This document shows positions 24,162-37,230 of a stretch of DNA of 64,000 bases, piece after piece. Position 1 is the stretch's first letter. Each line of letters starts with the position of its first letter. The translations under genes and the position numbers were made by a program. The stretch is taken from NCBI GenBank assembly GCA_018894105.1, contig CM032117.1, positions 27,632,501 through 27,696,500 of the forward strand, written 5' to 3'. The DNA is from Jacaranda mimosifolia (lineage: Eukaryota; Streptophyta; Magnoliopsida; Lamiales; Bignoniaceae). A model generated the notes under the pieces. That model had not been told where the DNA came from, searched no databases, and was given only the letters and a program-made list of their open reading frames with translations.

Positions 24162-24922
24162 TGATATGGGATAGCCCAAGTGGCTCGACCCAAACCTCAT
24201 GGGCCCAAAGATGCAGCACCAAGCCCATCTTGCACCTGGGGCCCATTGGCGCTATTGACCTTAGTCGACTTCGAAGATCCGACGGCGTGCCCAGGCAAAT
24301 GATCACTCGACTAGGCCTCATACAAGGCCGCAGGTCGATATGTCAACCTGCATCGCTAATCCGTTCTCCAATCTGCTGTCAGGTCAATCATTCCTCCGAC
24401 CAGAGAGGTCGAAAGAGCACAGTACCATCTCTGCCGCATTAAATGCACTGACAGGTGACATGCCTCCGCATTTATGGCGCATGCCGCCCCTTTACTACTT
24501 GGCGCGGCAGGCGTGTCAACAGTGTCCTACCCTATCCCTAAAACCTAGGAAGACAACCACCTGGAATAGTATAGGGATGAAAGATGACTAATGGCTCCTC
24601 ATGCAAGGGCAAAGGTCATCCCTACACATTAAGGGCATCTCAGACAAATCCCCAGGGAGAGAAGGCTATAAATACCTCTACTCCAGCCTTTCAAAGGTAT
24701 GCTTTCATATATACAAAAAGCCCCCACTTTGCTGCTCATATTATCTAGTCGACCCGTATTGACTTGAGCATCGGAGTGCCTAAGTCGAGGGCTCATCGGC
24801 TAGTCTGACGTTTGCTAGTGATTGCAGGATTCAACCCATCAATACTCGTTTATCGACTAGAGAGGTCGAACCTTGTCGGAATATCTACTTGATCCAACCT
24901 TCAACGAATCACACCCTCATCA
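24162..24922 (+). repeat. 3' LTR of the Tat-like element
   Basis: 761 bp, near-identical to the 5' LTR by eye with scattered transitions. It ends CCCTCATCA, followed by the TSD CAAAT. The limited divergence suggests this insertion is younger than the eroded element at 35581-41181. Confidence 0.9.
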
Positions 24923-24927
24923 CAAAT

Positions 24928-25689
24928 ATTAAACCTATTATACATACACACACATATATAGAAGTAACAAACTATTTTATAAATATAATAATATTTTATA
25001 TTTAAAAAATAAAAATGAATAGGTTTATAAACCAAATTAATGTTGCATATAAATGGAGTTGAGATTTTTTTTTCCAAAAAATCCTAAGATATGTTGGCTT
25101 TATACTTTTGAATGTGTTTGCGTAGAGTTAGAATTCGGATTTGTAAATAATTATTTAGATGCCTTTTTGATTTTGAAATATGGTACATATACTAATTAAT
25201 TTTTTAGTGGATTTGAGTCCGTTTGAATTGGGAAGCCCATCTTAATGGATTTAAATGGGCTGGTTCATTGATTCCTTATTTATTTATTTAATTTAACCTT
25301 TTATTTGCATTTAATTTTTTATTTTTAGAGTATTATTTTGTCAAGTTACAAACAAAAACTTTGTATACAATAGTTAAAAGTTTGTATTCAATTTTGAACA
25401 AAGTTATAATCTTTAGTTTTACTTTAATTTTTAACATATACTTTGTTAATGTAAAATTTCAGAAAAACAATTAATTAACTAGTTGAGATTTATTTACAAG
25501 TAATATATACCCTAATTTCTTATGCATATAAGTTCGTTTCCTTTGTTTTTCCTTCCTCCACATAAAAGAAATATATTCTGCCTCCTTAGCCAAGCCAAGT
25601 AAAAAAGACTTGCTGCTTTCTTTCTTCTAAATAACATTGGGTCGACCCATTATTTGAATAATTGGTCCGTAAAGCCCGCATCATCAAAC
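24928..25689. other. Upstream intergenic sequence of UTP7
   Basis: AT-rich, with a short TA/CA microsatellite at about 24942-24960 and no coding signal. The proximal part carries the possible promoter motifs listed separately. Confidence 0.5.
25234..25515 (+). promoter_or_regulatory. Possible promoter motifs of UTP7 (site II pair, telo-box-like)
   Basis: AGCCCAT at 25234-25240 and ATGGGCT at 25255-25261 form an inverted pair of TGGGCT (site II, TCP-factor) motifs; ACCCTAA at 25509-25515 resembles a telo box. Both motif types are common upstream of plant ribosome-biogenesis genes. The distance to the leader (about 175-450 bp) is plausible but the transcription start is not known. Confidence 0.3.
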
Positions 25690-26160
25690 CCTTCAATTCT
25701 AATTCAGACAGACAAAACGACTCTCAGGGTTTTAAAGCCCCTCTCATCAAACCTCCGCCGGTGACGCAGCCGTGAATACCTTCGTCGGTGACGTTGCAGC
25801 TGACGTGAAGATCTTACCTTGTAAATTCGCCATTGTTGAAGCCACCGTAAACCCTCAAACAAAGGTTCTTCTCTCTCTGTCCCCCCACTCCCCTCCTATG
25901 TTTGTGTGTACTTTGTGCTTATCCTTGATTAGGTATAGTTCGAGCTGCACTCTAAAAATGCTACTAGGTTTTGAATTTGTTCAGTCATTGTTCTAGTTCG
26001 AACTCCAGGTTTATGCTTTATAAATTAGTATTATTGTTTCATGTGCTTGTTTATAGTTTCATAGTTTCTCTGCATTTTATGTTATATGCTTCATGTTTTC
26101 CTTTTTCTTTGAAACAATTTGGATTCCAGGAGTATTTAACTGGTTAAGAAGTTGACAAAG
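25690..26160 (+). other. Likely 5' leader of UTP7 with a leader intron
   Basis: The stretch around 25690-25860 has the base composition of a transcribed leader. A pyrimidine/T-rich stretch ends in ttccag at 26130, followed by about 30 bases and the ATG at 26161. An intron in the leader is likely; its donor is uncertain (25865 or 25932 are candidates). The open frame at 25772-25996 has no recognisable domain. Confidence 0.5.
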
Positions 26161-29100
26161 ATGGGGGTGAAGGCAGAAAATGTGGACCGGATAAATTCTA
26201 TACCCGCTGTAGAGAAGGTAAAATTAAAGCCTAGTGTAAAAAGCTCGTATAAAATTTTTACATTGTTTGGGAAGTTTTTATTCCAAGTGGATTGATGCAG
26301 GGAGTTCCTGAAGAGGAGATGAAAGTAAAGAAATATCTCAGAGGAGAAACTGCAGATTTAGCGGTAATGGATTTTTGATTTTTTTCTATTATTATTTGTC
26401 TGCAATGAGTTTATTGTTTGAATTTTGTGATAATAATTTCTGTTTTGTCGCCTAGGTTTTACAAGATAAGAAATTGAAGGGTCAGCTAGCTGTGAGGGAA
26501 GACTTGTATGGAAAATCTGCAAAAGTTGCCGCCAAGGCTGAGAAGGTGACTCTTTTCTTTTTTATTTTTTTTTAACCATGACTATACAATTTGATCTGCA
26601 TTCTCTATTTCTCTCATTTCTAAGTTTTTGTACTAATATTGAACTTTGAATGTATTGTCACATAATTGCTTTTTTTGGCAAAACTGTTATTATGATAGTG
26701 GCTTATGCCAAGCGAAGGTGGCTATCTGGAAGCTGAGGGTATAGAGAAAACATGGAGGATTAAGCAGGAGGCAATCGCCAGTGAAGTGGATATCCTGAGT
26801 TTGAGAAAACAATATGATATCGTCTTGCCAGGTTCAGACTGCATGTTTTAGTTGCTTCCACATAATATTCTGATGTAAATAAGCAGAACCTTTGTACCGC
26901 TCTACCATGTGCTGTGACAGACTCAACTCATTTGCTTAGCCTATTGTCATGTGAAAACTTCTTGGATATGAGTGAGGAAATAAAATGCAGTACTAGAAAT
27001 TGTGTTCAGTTAATTGGCATGAAGACTTTATTTTGGAATATTTTGGAGAACTTAGAATACACCAAGTTAAAAGTTGAGATATATATAATCCACAGCAGAT
27101 ACAATAAAGAAATGGAAGCAAATTTTGATTACTGAAATATATTTTTTCATGTGGTAGAATCATGCCACTCTCAGGCTCCAATGCAATGATATGGCATTTA
27201 AATGATATGTGTTGTCTGTTCAATTATTTGGAGATGATTGAACTCAATATTTTTCCTACATGTTCCTACATTTCCTTGTGGATATATGCATATTTGTTTA
27301 GTGGAGTTTTTAAGTGGTGAAATGATGTAAATGCAGAGAAGCTAGGAGATGAAATGGATGTAGATTACTACTGTAGGTATTAAGAATGTTTTGCAGTGTG
27401 CTGTGTATATATTGTGTGCTTCTCTTTTAAGCCTTCTTCAACATTCTCTATTGGCTAATAAGTATTGGATAGTTACATGATTAAACCAAAACTTTCACAA
27501 GGTGGGACTTGTGCTTTTGGAGAAATACCGTTTGATGTCTACCCATACTTTTTAGACTCTGGGCTGGCGACTCAGGATACAAACTGATTTTTGTTGCCCC
27601 TTCATCAATTCCTTCAGTTCAGCTTAATCATCTGTTTATGTTTCTTTGTCTCTTTGGTGTTCATGTTACAAAACAAAGTTTCACATAGGCTTATTTTTCT
27701 TTAAGCTCAAGCCTCAATTTATCATGCATGATGCTGATATCTGTTCTATAATATCATAGAAGTTCGTGGCAAACTTAGACACCCTATTGCTCTAGTGTCC
27801 TCTTTGTAGTTCAAACAAGCTTCACTTGTCCTTCCAATTGAATGAATGCTTGTATGAATTTTTTGACTAGTGTTTAAGGTGTTTCAAAATAACAAGACAT
27901 TAGTTGAAATTTTGACAAGAATGAAATAAAGTGCGCACAAGATATCCAATGAATAGCCTATGTTCATGGGCAAAGAGAATGTTCAACTAATTGACTGAAA
28001 AATACAAAGATTCTTGTGTAGTCAACTGATCTCATAACACCCGACTTCCTTTGTCTGCTTTTCTCTCAACACAAACTCTGATTGTACCCGCAAAGTATTT
28101 CCCCCTCTTAGAATGAACCCTCATTTACACTGAATATAAATATGTTACAATGAAATAGAAAGTTTCCTAGGAGCCCTGAACAATAGTATTGCGCCAAAAA
28201 GCTTGTTTCCTGTGGGAAAATTTGTCTTGACACCTTGCTGCTGGCTTGTAGTTCTAGAACTGTGTCTTGGTGTGCACTTCTTTAGCTCTAAACCTCAAAA
28301 TACAGGACACAATAGCATGTTTTGAATTTATGTAGGGGTGACAATTTCCAAAACACGACACGAAAAAATTGGGTTTGGGTCGACCCACCTTGGGTTTGGG
28401 TCTGGGTCTGACAAGGTCAACATGAATAAGAACACGAAGAAAACATGTTGAGTTGGGTTGAATTTCAGGTTACACGAACAACCCAAAATTTAACTTTGGG
28501 TCACATGACAACCCGAACCAACCTGACCCAACTCGAATTAAACAAATAAAATTTAAATTTTTTACGAGTAAAAATATAAAATAACAAAATAAAACTTGAA
28601 ATTTTGAACTTTAGCAATATCAAAATTACTACTTTGGTATTTTTCTGTCTTATTTATTTTTGCAAATATATAGGATGGATGATTATAATTTTATACTGTT
28701 TCTAATGGTTATTTTTGGGTATCCAAGCGGACATGAAAGTTGTTCTGCAAAAAGTTGACAAAACATTGCTTTAATTACTGAGTTGTCTTATAAATTTTTC
28801 TAAGAACTTATGAATGCAAGATTTTGCATATATATATATATATATATAGACAATAATTTTTTCTGTTGAGAGGTTATAAAAAATTCAAAAGGTTCAAGCA
28901 AGTTTTTATAATAAATTATGTATTCAATTAAAATACTTGTTTACTTATTTGCTTGATGAAATATTTTTATTAATTTATTTACTGTTTAATCGAATCAATA
29001 TAAAGTAAAAAAAAAATAATATCATTTTAAGAAGTTAAAAGAGACAATTTGATTGATTCAAAAGATACAAAAATTAAAGAGAGCAAATGAATAAAACTTG

Positions 29101-32100
29101 AAAAAGTATGCTATTTTTAAAAAATAAGATATTTTGTGATTTCAATATTTTTATACTTATGATAGATACTACAAAATGAAAGAAAAAAAGGTCCTAAAAT
29201 CAATATATTATATGGTTCAATTAATTTTTTTTTTAAAAAGCTGCTATCGTGAATTTATAATGAGAATTTCTTATTCCTATTGTAATTTATTAATAGTTAG
29301 GAATTGATAAAATTAAAAAATAAAAATACCAAAAAATTTCTAAAAATTAAAACAAATATTTAAAATAATTATTTTAAATTAGGTGGCAGGGTAGATTGGG
29401 TGGATTTAAGTTGGCGAGTTAACTTAATAAAAATCAGGTTGATCCGAACCTGATCTGATACGATTTAGGTTGGGTGAGGGTTGAGCATTTTCAGGTTGTC
29501 ATTAGGTTGGGTTGGGTTTGGATTGAGGAAATTAATATTATATCCCTACTTCAACCCAACTGGAACCCACCCAAATTGCTACCCCTAATTTTGCATATAT
29601 ATTATTTATGTTATTTTTCATTGTATTGCAATTTCCTTGGCGTTTTTTTCCATAACATCAAACAAATAACTCTTATTTTTCAGATCTCGGTCCATATACT
29701 CTGGATTTCGCCTTAAGTGGTCGATATATGGTAGCAGCTGGAAGAAAAGGTCATCTGGCTCTTCTGGACATGAAAGATATGAGCCTTATTAAAGAATTTC
29801 AGGTACTCTGCACTTTCTAATCATGTCTGCGCAGACTGATTTACCTATTTTCTTTTGAGTTTCGGTAAGGGGTTTCAGTCCCAGCTAAGGCTATGTATTT
29901 CTATATCTTAATATGAATATATAAGACATTTCTTTGTCTATGATGCCCTAATGGGGCCTCGCAAGTCATTAGTAAGGCCAAAGTTAAAAATCTGAATTTC
30001 TGTTAAAGTGCCACTTATGAAATTTTAGCAGCCGAGTATATTAATTTTTGACCATTTATATATTTTTTGATTAACATCCAAACCATATAATTTCTCCATT
30101 CATGGTAACAGAGTGGCAACCAACATTTGCTGCTTTGCTCTCCTTGCCTCATATTTTTGTTTTCCCTATTATTTTCCTTCTTTTCTCCCTTTTGTCCCTT
30201 GGGAGTGAATAATTTGTTTTCCCTCCAGAGGACTGAATTAAACACTGATATTGGGGCTTCAAGTATAAACAATCACAAGCCCACATTTTAGCAGCAAAGC
30301 CTACCTCAAAAGGATCGGAATCTCAAAAGAGTGAGATACAGACACTAAAGGAAAAAATTGATTATAAAATTTGAATGCAAACTGAGAAAGTCACAGATAC
30401 ATATGATTGCTAAACATCTAGATATTTACTTGAAAATTTTTTCAAACCCCAATGCCTGGGCTGGAAAGGGAAAAGAATAAAGGAAAGGAGAAAATTCTGA
30501 GAAACTAGGCGAGACAGTGTGGAAGGAGAGAAAGTCTCTTCTTGTGTTCTGTCCATAACATCATAGTGTTAGTGGACTAAACATTGGAGAGTACACTTCG
30601 GTTAAGCTAAGTATACATTAAGTCATACTAGGAAAATATTAGATAAATATGGGGTAAAATGGGCTCAGAGTACATTAAAGGTAAATGTGAAAACATACAA
30701 CCAAACCTTGTTATTGTATAGCAGTATAATGCAATATATGGGTAAGAGAACAGCGAGGGAGAAAAGCTGAGGATTTGTGTTTTTGCATTTGGATATATCA
30801 TATATAGTGGACAAATTAATTCCTCTTCCTACGAAAGGTCATATTTTGATTAGACTGCTATGGCTGTTGCATCATAATTGTGCTTAAGTACATAAACTAT
30901 GTCTATCACCCTCAACCCATTTTGGACTGAGATTTGACTAACTAATGCATCTGGCAATACCTACCCATATTTCATAAAAAGCCTCAGTGAAAAAAGCCAC
31001 AAGCCTGGTTAGTCATTTAGGTGTGGTTGTCCAGGTGCATTTTGAAAGTATTGAAACATTATTAATGATTGAAATTCATCTTTGTTACTATGAAATTTAT
31101 AAAGCATGTCTTCTTTCTTCTTCCTTTTTTGCATTATTTAATATTTATATTTGCACACACACAGACACAGACACAGACACAGACACACATATATATTGTC
31201 CTCAAGCTAATGTGTATCTCTGATTGTGGATAATTCTTGTAATTTATAGATTCTACAAGAGCAATGCATAGAACAATGGCAAATAATTAAACTGTGTGTA
31301 TACAAAGTTTTTATTATATCTGTTCATTTTCACAAGAATTATCATTACAAATTGAAATATATAAACAGTCTTAACCTGTTTTTATACAACTGAAGTTCAG
31401 TTGCATTTTTGGCTTTTACACTGAAGTGAATATATAACGCATATCTGTTTACGTAATTAATGGAGGCATAACCATGCTTTTTGTTAGTTCTTTTAATTAG
31501 ACTTGGTTCTGAGATGCTGTATTGGATCTTGTAGAATATGAATATTTAAGTTGTAGAAATTGTTCTCCAGGTTAGGGAAACAGTTCGTGATGTGGTATTT
31601 TTGCACAGTCAGAAGCTTTTTGCTGCTGCTCAGAAGAAGTAGGTCATCTCAACCTTTTTGTTGCAAAATGAAGTGAATATGAGTATAATTTGTTTTTGAT
31701 TACAAATTTTATTCATTTTTCTGCCAGATAATATCTACACTTGTCCTTTTCTTATTGCTTACATCTTCTTGTCTTATTAATAGGATAACTTTGTGCTTTG
31801 ATTTACGTTACGGATTGGCTTTTGTATCCTGACATGGGTACACTGTTGAGGGAACCTATTGATGTTAGTTCTAGTTGTTGATTATTTGGTATGGACAAGA
31901 CTCATGGGATGCTCATGTAATATGCCTTAGTATTTTCTGATTCAGGGATCACTCAGATGCCCATTCTAGTTGTTGGTTGTTAGTCATTAACTCCTTTAGA
32001 GCCAATTATTTTGCATATCATGTTCCAATTTGTGCTCTGCTTGTAAGATCTCTATGTCTAACCTCATCCACTGATCTACTAGCTCTTGTATTGGATATTA

Positions 32101-34731
32101 TGTTGATTGCATGCCTGACATTCTAATTGCTCAATTAAAAATGAAAAGCCTCTTCTTGAATAAGGGATATGTTTCATTTAGTTACGTTAATTAAGAATGT
32201 CATATTTTTCCTGAATTCCGTATAAAAGAATATTCGGCGCACATTTCTTAATTGTTGTACTTAAATGTGACAGGTATGTGTATATGTATAATGAGAATGG
32301 TACAGAAATGCACTGCCTGAAGGTTAGCACTTTATCGTTTTGCTAGTTGGACTATTTCTAATTCTTTGTCCTATTACAGCCTTGTTTAAAGTTCCCTTTA
32401 CTAGTGTTGCTTCTAGATCTTACAATTTTTCTGATCTTCATTAGATAAATATTTGTGTGTGAGAATTTTATATTGTATATTAAGTTGAATGTCTAATTAA
32501 CAGTTGCTTCTTTATCTTTATTTCATCTATCCTCGAAAACCGAGAATTGAGATTGAAACATTCCTTATATGTTGCCACTTGATTTTCACTCTCTTCAGCA
32601 CTATGAGACTGCAAATTTATAATATTTTCTTTAAATTTAAACTTTGACCAAGTTCACACAGATTTGCAGTTTAGATTGTAATCTGCTAAAAGAAGATATT
32701 AAAGATTATAATCCTCAGTTCACCTGATAACCTCTATGATGAAAGCCGCACTGCTGGGATTCCAGTGCAAGGTCGGAATATGTAAATATAAAATTGGTGC
32801 TTGGTAAAATTTTGGAAGTCGGGTATGGATCAGTTGATTTGGATATTGACTAAGGATCAGCTTGGACGGATTTATTAATCAGCTTACTATTTCATTTTTG
32901 GAAAACTAAAATTTGGTTAAGGATCTTATAGTTTGCAACAACGGAAAGTTTATCAACAATGAGGAGCTTTCCAGAATCCTGGTGACAAGTTTGAAGGATC
33001 TCAAATTGTTCAAATGCGTAAGTGGTTGTCTCTGTACCTCAAAAAGTGCAAAGATTTGAAGTTCATTTTTGCGGACTTGATGTTGAACTTGAAATATATG
33101 TGTCCAAATAAATAAGCAAAATGGACTGCAGAGTCTTCTGTAATATGTACCAGTTTTGTCTTTTGTGGGTTGTTAGCTTACTAGCTATTCCGGAATTTTT
33201 CTGAGGATATTGATAAATCTACTCAGCTGTGATGTTAACTGTCCTTTGACTTTAATACCGTTTCCCCTTTCTGGTGCTTCACGATAACCATTACAAGTTC
33301 CATGCATCAGGTTATCATGTTGGCTAAATGTGCTTGAACATAAGTAGGCCACCATGTAGATGAAATGATGTCAGGACAAGAGACTGGTTTTACTTTGTGT
33401 TATGTATAAATGGTTTTATTACTTTCACATCAGGGGACATTTTATGGTGCCCTAAAGGTTCAGTTGACTAAATGTGCTTGAACACAAGTAGGGCCACCAT
33501 GTAGATGAAATGATGTCAGAACAAGAGACTGGTTTTACTTGGTCTTATGTATAATGGTTTTATGACTTTCACATCAGGGGACATTTTATGGTGCCCTAAA
33601 GGTTCAGTTGACCCTATTAAACTTTAGGCCATAGTCTTCAGATATTTAGCATGCGACTGTCCAATAGCAAAATATGACCTCACTCTTTCTCTTCTTCAGG
33701 AACATGGTGCTGCACTGAAGCTTCAGTTTCTGAACAAGCATTTCCTCTTGACATCCATAAACAAATTTGGGCAGCTTCATTACCAGGACATTACAACAGG
33801 GGAGATGGTAGGCAATTTTCGAACTGGTCTGGGCCGCTCTGATGCCATGCAGGTTAATCCGTTCAATAATGTGGTAGCCGTTGGACATTCTGGTGGTACA
33901 GTAAGCATGTGGAAGCCTACCAGCGCTGCTCCCCTTGTCAAGATGCTGTGTCATCAGGGTCCTGTTATAGCTTTGGCATTCCACTCAAATGGCCATCTCA
34001 TGGCAACAGCTGGAATGGAAAGGAAAATTAAGCTTTGGGATTTGAGAAAATTCGAGGTTCTCCAAACATTACCAGGCCATGCCAAGACCATGGACTTCAG
34101 TCAGAAAGGTTTATTTGCTACTGCCACAGGATCTTTTGTGCAGGTTTTCGGAGATTTCTCTGGTTCTCAGGAGTATAGCCGGTATATGGGTCATTCCATG
34201 GCTAAAGGATACCAGATACAGAAAGTGTCTTTTAGGCCATACGAAGACGTTTTGGCCATTGGGCATTCAATGGGTTGGTCTTCTATATTGATTCCCGGAT
34301 CAGGAGAGCCCAACTTCGATACTTGGGTGGCCAATCCCTTTGAAACGCGTAAACAGAGAAATGAGAAAGAAGTACGCTCACTTCTTGACAAACTCCCACC
34401 AGAGACAATCATGTTGGACCCGACAAAGATTGGTTCAGTTAGGCCTACAAGGAAGAAAGAAAAGCCGACTAAGCCGGAGAGGGATGCTGAGCTGGAAGCC
34501 GCTGTAGAAGGTGCTAAGAATCTCTCTTTCAAAAAGAAAACAAAAGGAAGAAGCAAGCCGAGCAAGATGGCCACGAAGAAGCAAGAAGCTATAGTGAAAG
34601 CCAAGAAACCTTTCTTGGAGCAACAAGCCAAAGAGGAGGAAATGCTTAAAAAGAAGAGGAAGAGAAGTGAAGGGGAAAGTCAACTACCAAGGTCTCTACA
34701 GCGGTTTGCTCGTAAGGCACCGACCGCATGA
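26161..34731 (+). CDS. UTP7: UTP7/WDR46 homologue: WD40, BING4-C-terminal SSU processome protein (8 coding exons)
   Basis: Exons by eye: 26161-26217, 26301-26363, 26456-26545, 26699-26831, 29684-29802, 31571-31638, 32274-32322, 33700-34731. All junctions are GT-AG, phases agree, and the sum is 1611 nt, or 536 residues. The N-terminal part includes YLEAEGIEKTWRIKQEAI and LDFALSGRYMVAAGRKGHLALLD. WD-type repeats follow (about residues 120-350; GTVSMWKP, KIKLWDLRK). The BING4 C-terminal domain lies at about 355-435 (SFRPYEDVLAIGHSMGWSSILIPG, PNFDTWVANPF), and the tail is Lys/Arg-rich, as expected of a nucleolar protein. Family role: pre-18S rRNA processing within the U3-containing SSU processome. 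The start fits family length; no defect is seen. It is the only apparently intact gene here. Intron 4 is 2.85 kb and holds an hAT-like insertion. Confidence 0.93.
28333..29586. mobile_element. hAT-like non-autonomous element in UTP7 intron 4
   Basis: The ends taggggtgacaatttcc and, reversed, taggggtagcaatttggg form imperfect TIRs. Both arms are rich in gggtttgggt/caacccaacc-type words, as is common in plant hAT MITEs. The flanks aatttatg and aattttgc match in 5 of 8. No transposase. The splice sites on both sides are unaffected. Confidence 0.6.
28826..28848. repeat. (TA)n microsatellite
   Basis: About eleven TA units within the hAT-like insertion. Confidence 0.9.
31154..31195. repeat. CACAGA-type microsatellite in UTP7 intron 5
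   Basis: A (CA)n run leads into four cacaga hexamers and a short (TA)n run. The open frame over it is an artefact. Confidence 0.9.
33324..33611. repeat. 144-bp tandem duplication in UTP7 intron 7
   Basis: Units 33324-33467 and 33468-33611 both begin ctaaatgtgcttgaacaNaag and end ggttcagttga; only a few substitutions and single-base indels separate them. It lies about 90 bp upstream of the exon 8 acceptor. Confidence 0.9.
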
Positions 34732-35580
34732 TTGTGCCAAAACTGTGAGATTTTTGGTGGTATCCTTTTTTATTTTTTATTTTTTATTTTCAATTAAATT
34801 ATTGAGTATTATTTACAATGTCATAGCATGCGTCAACCTGATGAAGAAAATGAAGTTTTGCAGTTTCATGTTATGTAGCTTACTGTTTAATTTCACTTCG
34901 GGTGCACCTAGTTTGTTTTCATATAAATAGTCACTTAAAATGCAGTAAATGCAGATATAACTGTGCAATTTGTGCGCATTGCAACTTGCAAAGGTAAACA
35001 TAAAAAATATTGGTTTTACTACTTTTTACAATGCAGCGGAATATTAGAGTTGTTTGCAAGAGGCAAGGAAGTAGAGAGGAGAACGAATGTTTAGTTCTGA
35101 ACACAATCAATACTTCTATTGATTTGCAGTTTTTCTTCTAATTTTTTCTTTTTTATTTCTGTTTTAGTTTTCTCTTATGAAGACCGTAAGAAATGGACTT
35201 ATTTATATATTTTCGAGATATCATAAATACTTCTAAAATTACAAGCATACTTTTGACGCTAAAGGTTCAAAATATGTTACATATATTTTGAGTAATTCAA
35301 TGGGAATCAAGATTATTGCTCTCCACTTTAATTTCTAAAGTTAATTCAGGAAAAGGGATAATTACATTTTTTCTTCCGTAAACACTGGTGGTCATTCTCT
35401 TAGTGGTTATATTTAAATTAATAAATAATTTTAGAAAACATTTATGTTATTGTTATGTTTGGATTAAAGAAAATTAGTGAGGAAAAAAAAAAGGAAAAAT
35501 ACAAATACTTAGAAGTTAAAGTACAAAATTACGTTGTATGAAAGCATGAAAAAAATAAAAGGGTATCTAACCTATTTTCA
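34732..35580. other. UTP7 3' flank, no further gene
   Basis: T-rich sequence (34765-34800) follows the stop and probably includes the 3' UTR; a clear AATAAA signal was not identified. The rest to 35580 is AT-rich with no coding signal. Confidence 0.45.
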
Positions 35581-35872
35581 TGTAATTGCTTACGTCTCAA
35601 GGACAATTTGATAACATTATAATTAAAATGCAACACACTCTAAACTAATGGACCTTCACACACAATATTATTGGGGTCAAAACTTTAATAGGCCTAGGGC
35701 CCTAATGCGCCCAAAACCTATTTGAATAAATGGAGACTGACTAAGAGAGATCGTCTTTTACACACTCATAAATTTTTTTGGAACCACACGTATTCAAGAA
35801 TTAGAGAGCGCAACTTCAAGTATCTAATTGTGAATTCTCATGGAAACCCTCGAAATTTGATTATGGCACGCA
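35581..35872 (+). repeat. 5' LTR of the eroded element (approximate)
   Basis: Aligned by eye with 40887-41181; starts TGTAATTG and ends near GGCACGCA. Confidence 0.65.
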
Positions 35873-36499
35873 AATTTTGGCGCTATTTGTAGGAAACCCT
35901 AATTCACTAAATGTTGAGAATGCAAAAGAGATTTAGAGCTTGAGACATCAATGCCCCAGTAGCCCCTTTGAGGGCAGCGTGGGAGATGATAGAGCCCATC
36001 GACCCTCCTAAAACTTGAATAGACTATCGGTGGCCCCTTCACAATTGAAAATTGACTTTCTCTCATAACACGATTGCACTTGTGAACTCATCTCTCGAGA
36101 ACCGGTACTACAAATAACCTAGGAAGTCTTGTTAGCACTAGTGGAGGATGTGTCTGCTAGAGTCGCAGTAAAGACTGTTGCACAATATGCTGCAGAACAT
36201 CCCTATCCAGAGCCTCCTCAATCTTCACGAAGAAGTTGAGAAGCCTCTTCGAACTAAGAAGAAATTGAGCAGAGGTTCGAAGAGAGGCATGAGGCTACTC
36301 TTCTACCTCAACCATTTGTCAGTCAAGCTTCTCTATTGGTCACTGACTCCGAACAACGGATATACGCTACCAACTTTGTTCCCCAAGCAGTTGCACCTGA
36401 GGCGCTTTTGTAGGTAAAGACAAGTACCTTCCTTTAGTAGTTGCGCCACCTTGGCATAGCCTATTTCACCCCACAATCCTTGCATAATTGCTTCCCTAT

Positions 36500-37230
36500 G
36501 GTGTTAAGGTGTCGAATATGCTGGAGTTTGATGGAACAAACCCTTAGTAGCATCTTGAAAATTTCTCGCTTAAATGGAATTGTATGATCTCGCAAGGCTA
36601 CCTATAGTAAGATCTTTCGCACAACTCTGACCAAACACGCTCTCACATAGTTTAACCATCTATTAAGACTATCACCATAACTTTGTTATCAACAAAAAAT
36701 ACCCTAAGATAGCTGTATATTTCTTTACGATCAAATAGAATGAAGGAACAAGCTTGCAGGAATTTATAAATCACTTTATCCAGGTTGTCTATGAAATTCC
36801 TCACCCGAATAGGAGCTCATATCTAGCATCATGCAACAAAATTTGAGATACTAATGTTTTAAAAATCCTATTGTTGAAAGGACCCAACCACTCTTGATGA
36901 TCTGTTAATTTGTGTAGAGAAATATCTTTGAATCAAAGAAATAGCGCCTCTTCTAAAAGAACCACAAAAGACAGAACAGAGAGCTAATTCCAAAAGGAAA
37001 AAAAGAACAAAGGCACATGCCCTCTTCAGGCATTTCCAAATACACTCTACTGAATGTTCCTAAAGTGGAGATACTGGTGGTAGTTGAACATTAGAGTTTA
37101 GTGGAAAGATCCTAAAAAAGGTTGGACAATCCAAAACATTAAAAGTCTGACAAATACAATCATTTCCATAAAGACATAGTACATACCATCGAATAATGCC
37201 ATCATTTGAAGAATGAGATTAGAAGCTAAT
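36500..37230 (+). pseudogene. gag remnant
   Basis: Shattered frames still show MLEFDGTNP, HLENFSLKWNCMISQ near 36517-36600, the ARNL-like LQEFINHF stretch near 36750, and a zinc-knuckle relic with KYNHFHKDIVHT...HHLKNEIRS near 37150-37225. Many stops; no function possible. Confidence 0.6.

Larger units (their letters stand above)
14370..24922 (+). mobile_element. Full-length Tat-like Ty3/gypsy retrotransposon with antisense extra gene
   Basis: Two LTRs of 760 and 761 bp (14370-15129, 24162-24922) are flanked by the perfect 5-bp TSD CAAAT (14365-14369, 24923-24927). The order inside is gag, protease, reverse transcriptase, RNase H, a second RNase H-like domain, integrase, then a roughly 3-kb 3' region with a spliced gene on the opposite strand, then a G-rich polypurine tract. 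RNase H duplication and extra 3' genes are known in the Tat lineage. The sequence after the 5' LTR (tttggcgccgtctgtggga) is also typical of that lineage. Every coding section has stops or frameshifts, so this copy cannot supply its own proteins. Confidence 0.9.

Noticed and set aside
27340..27385. Possible extra UTP7 exon (gagaagctaggagatgaaatgg)
   Set aside because: The protein is contiguous with the family across exons 4 and 5 (VLP then LGPYTLDF), so no exon is missing there.
31141..31223. Frame with alternating Thr-Asp residues
   Set aside because: Translation of a CACAGA microsatellite in an intron.
34191..34631. 146-residue frame on the - strand
   Set aside because: It is the complement of the conserved UTP7 last exon, where the + frame carries the WD40 and BING4 motifs.
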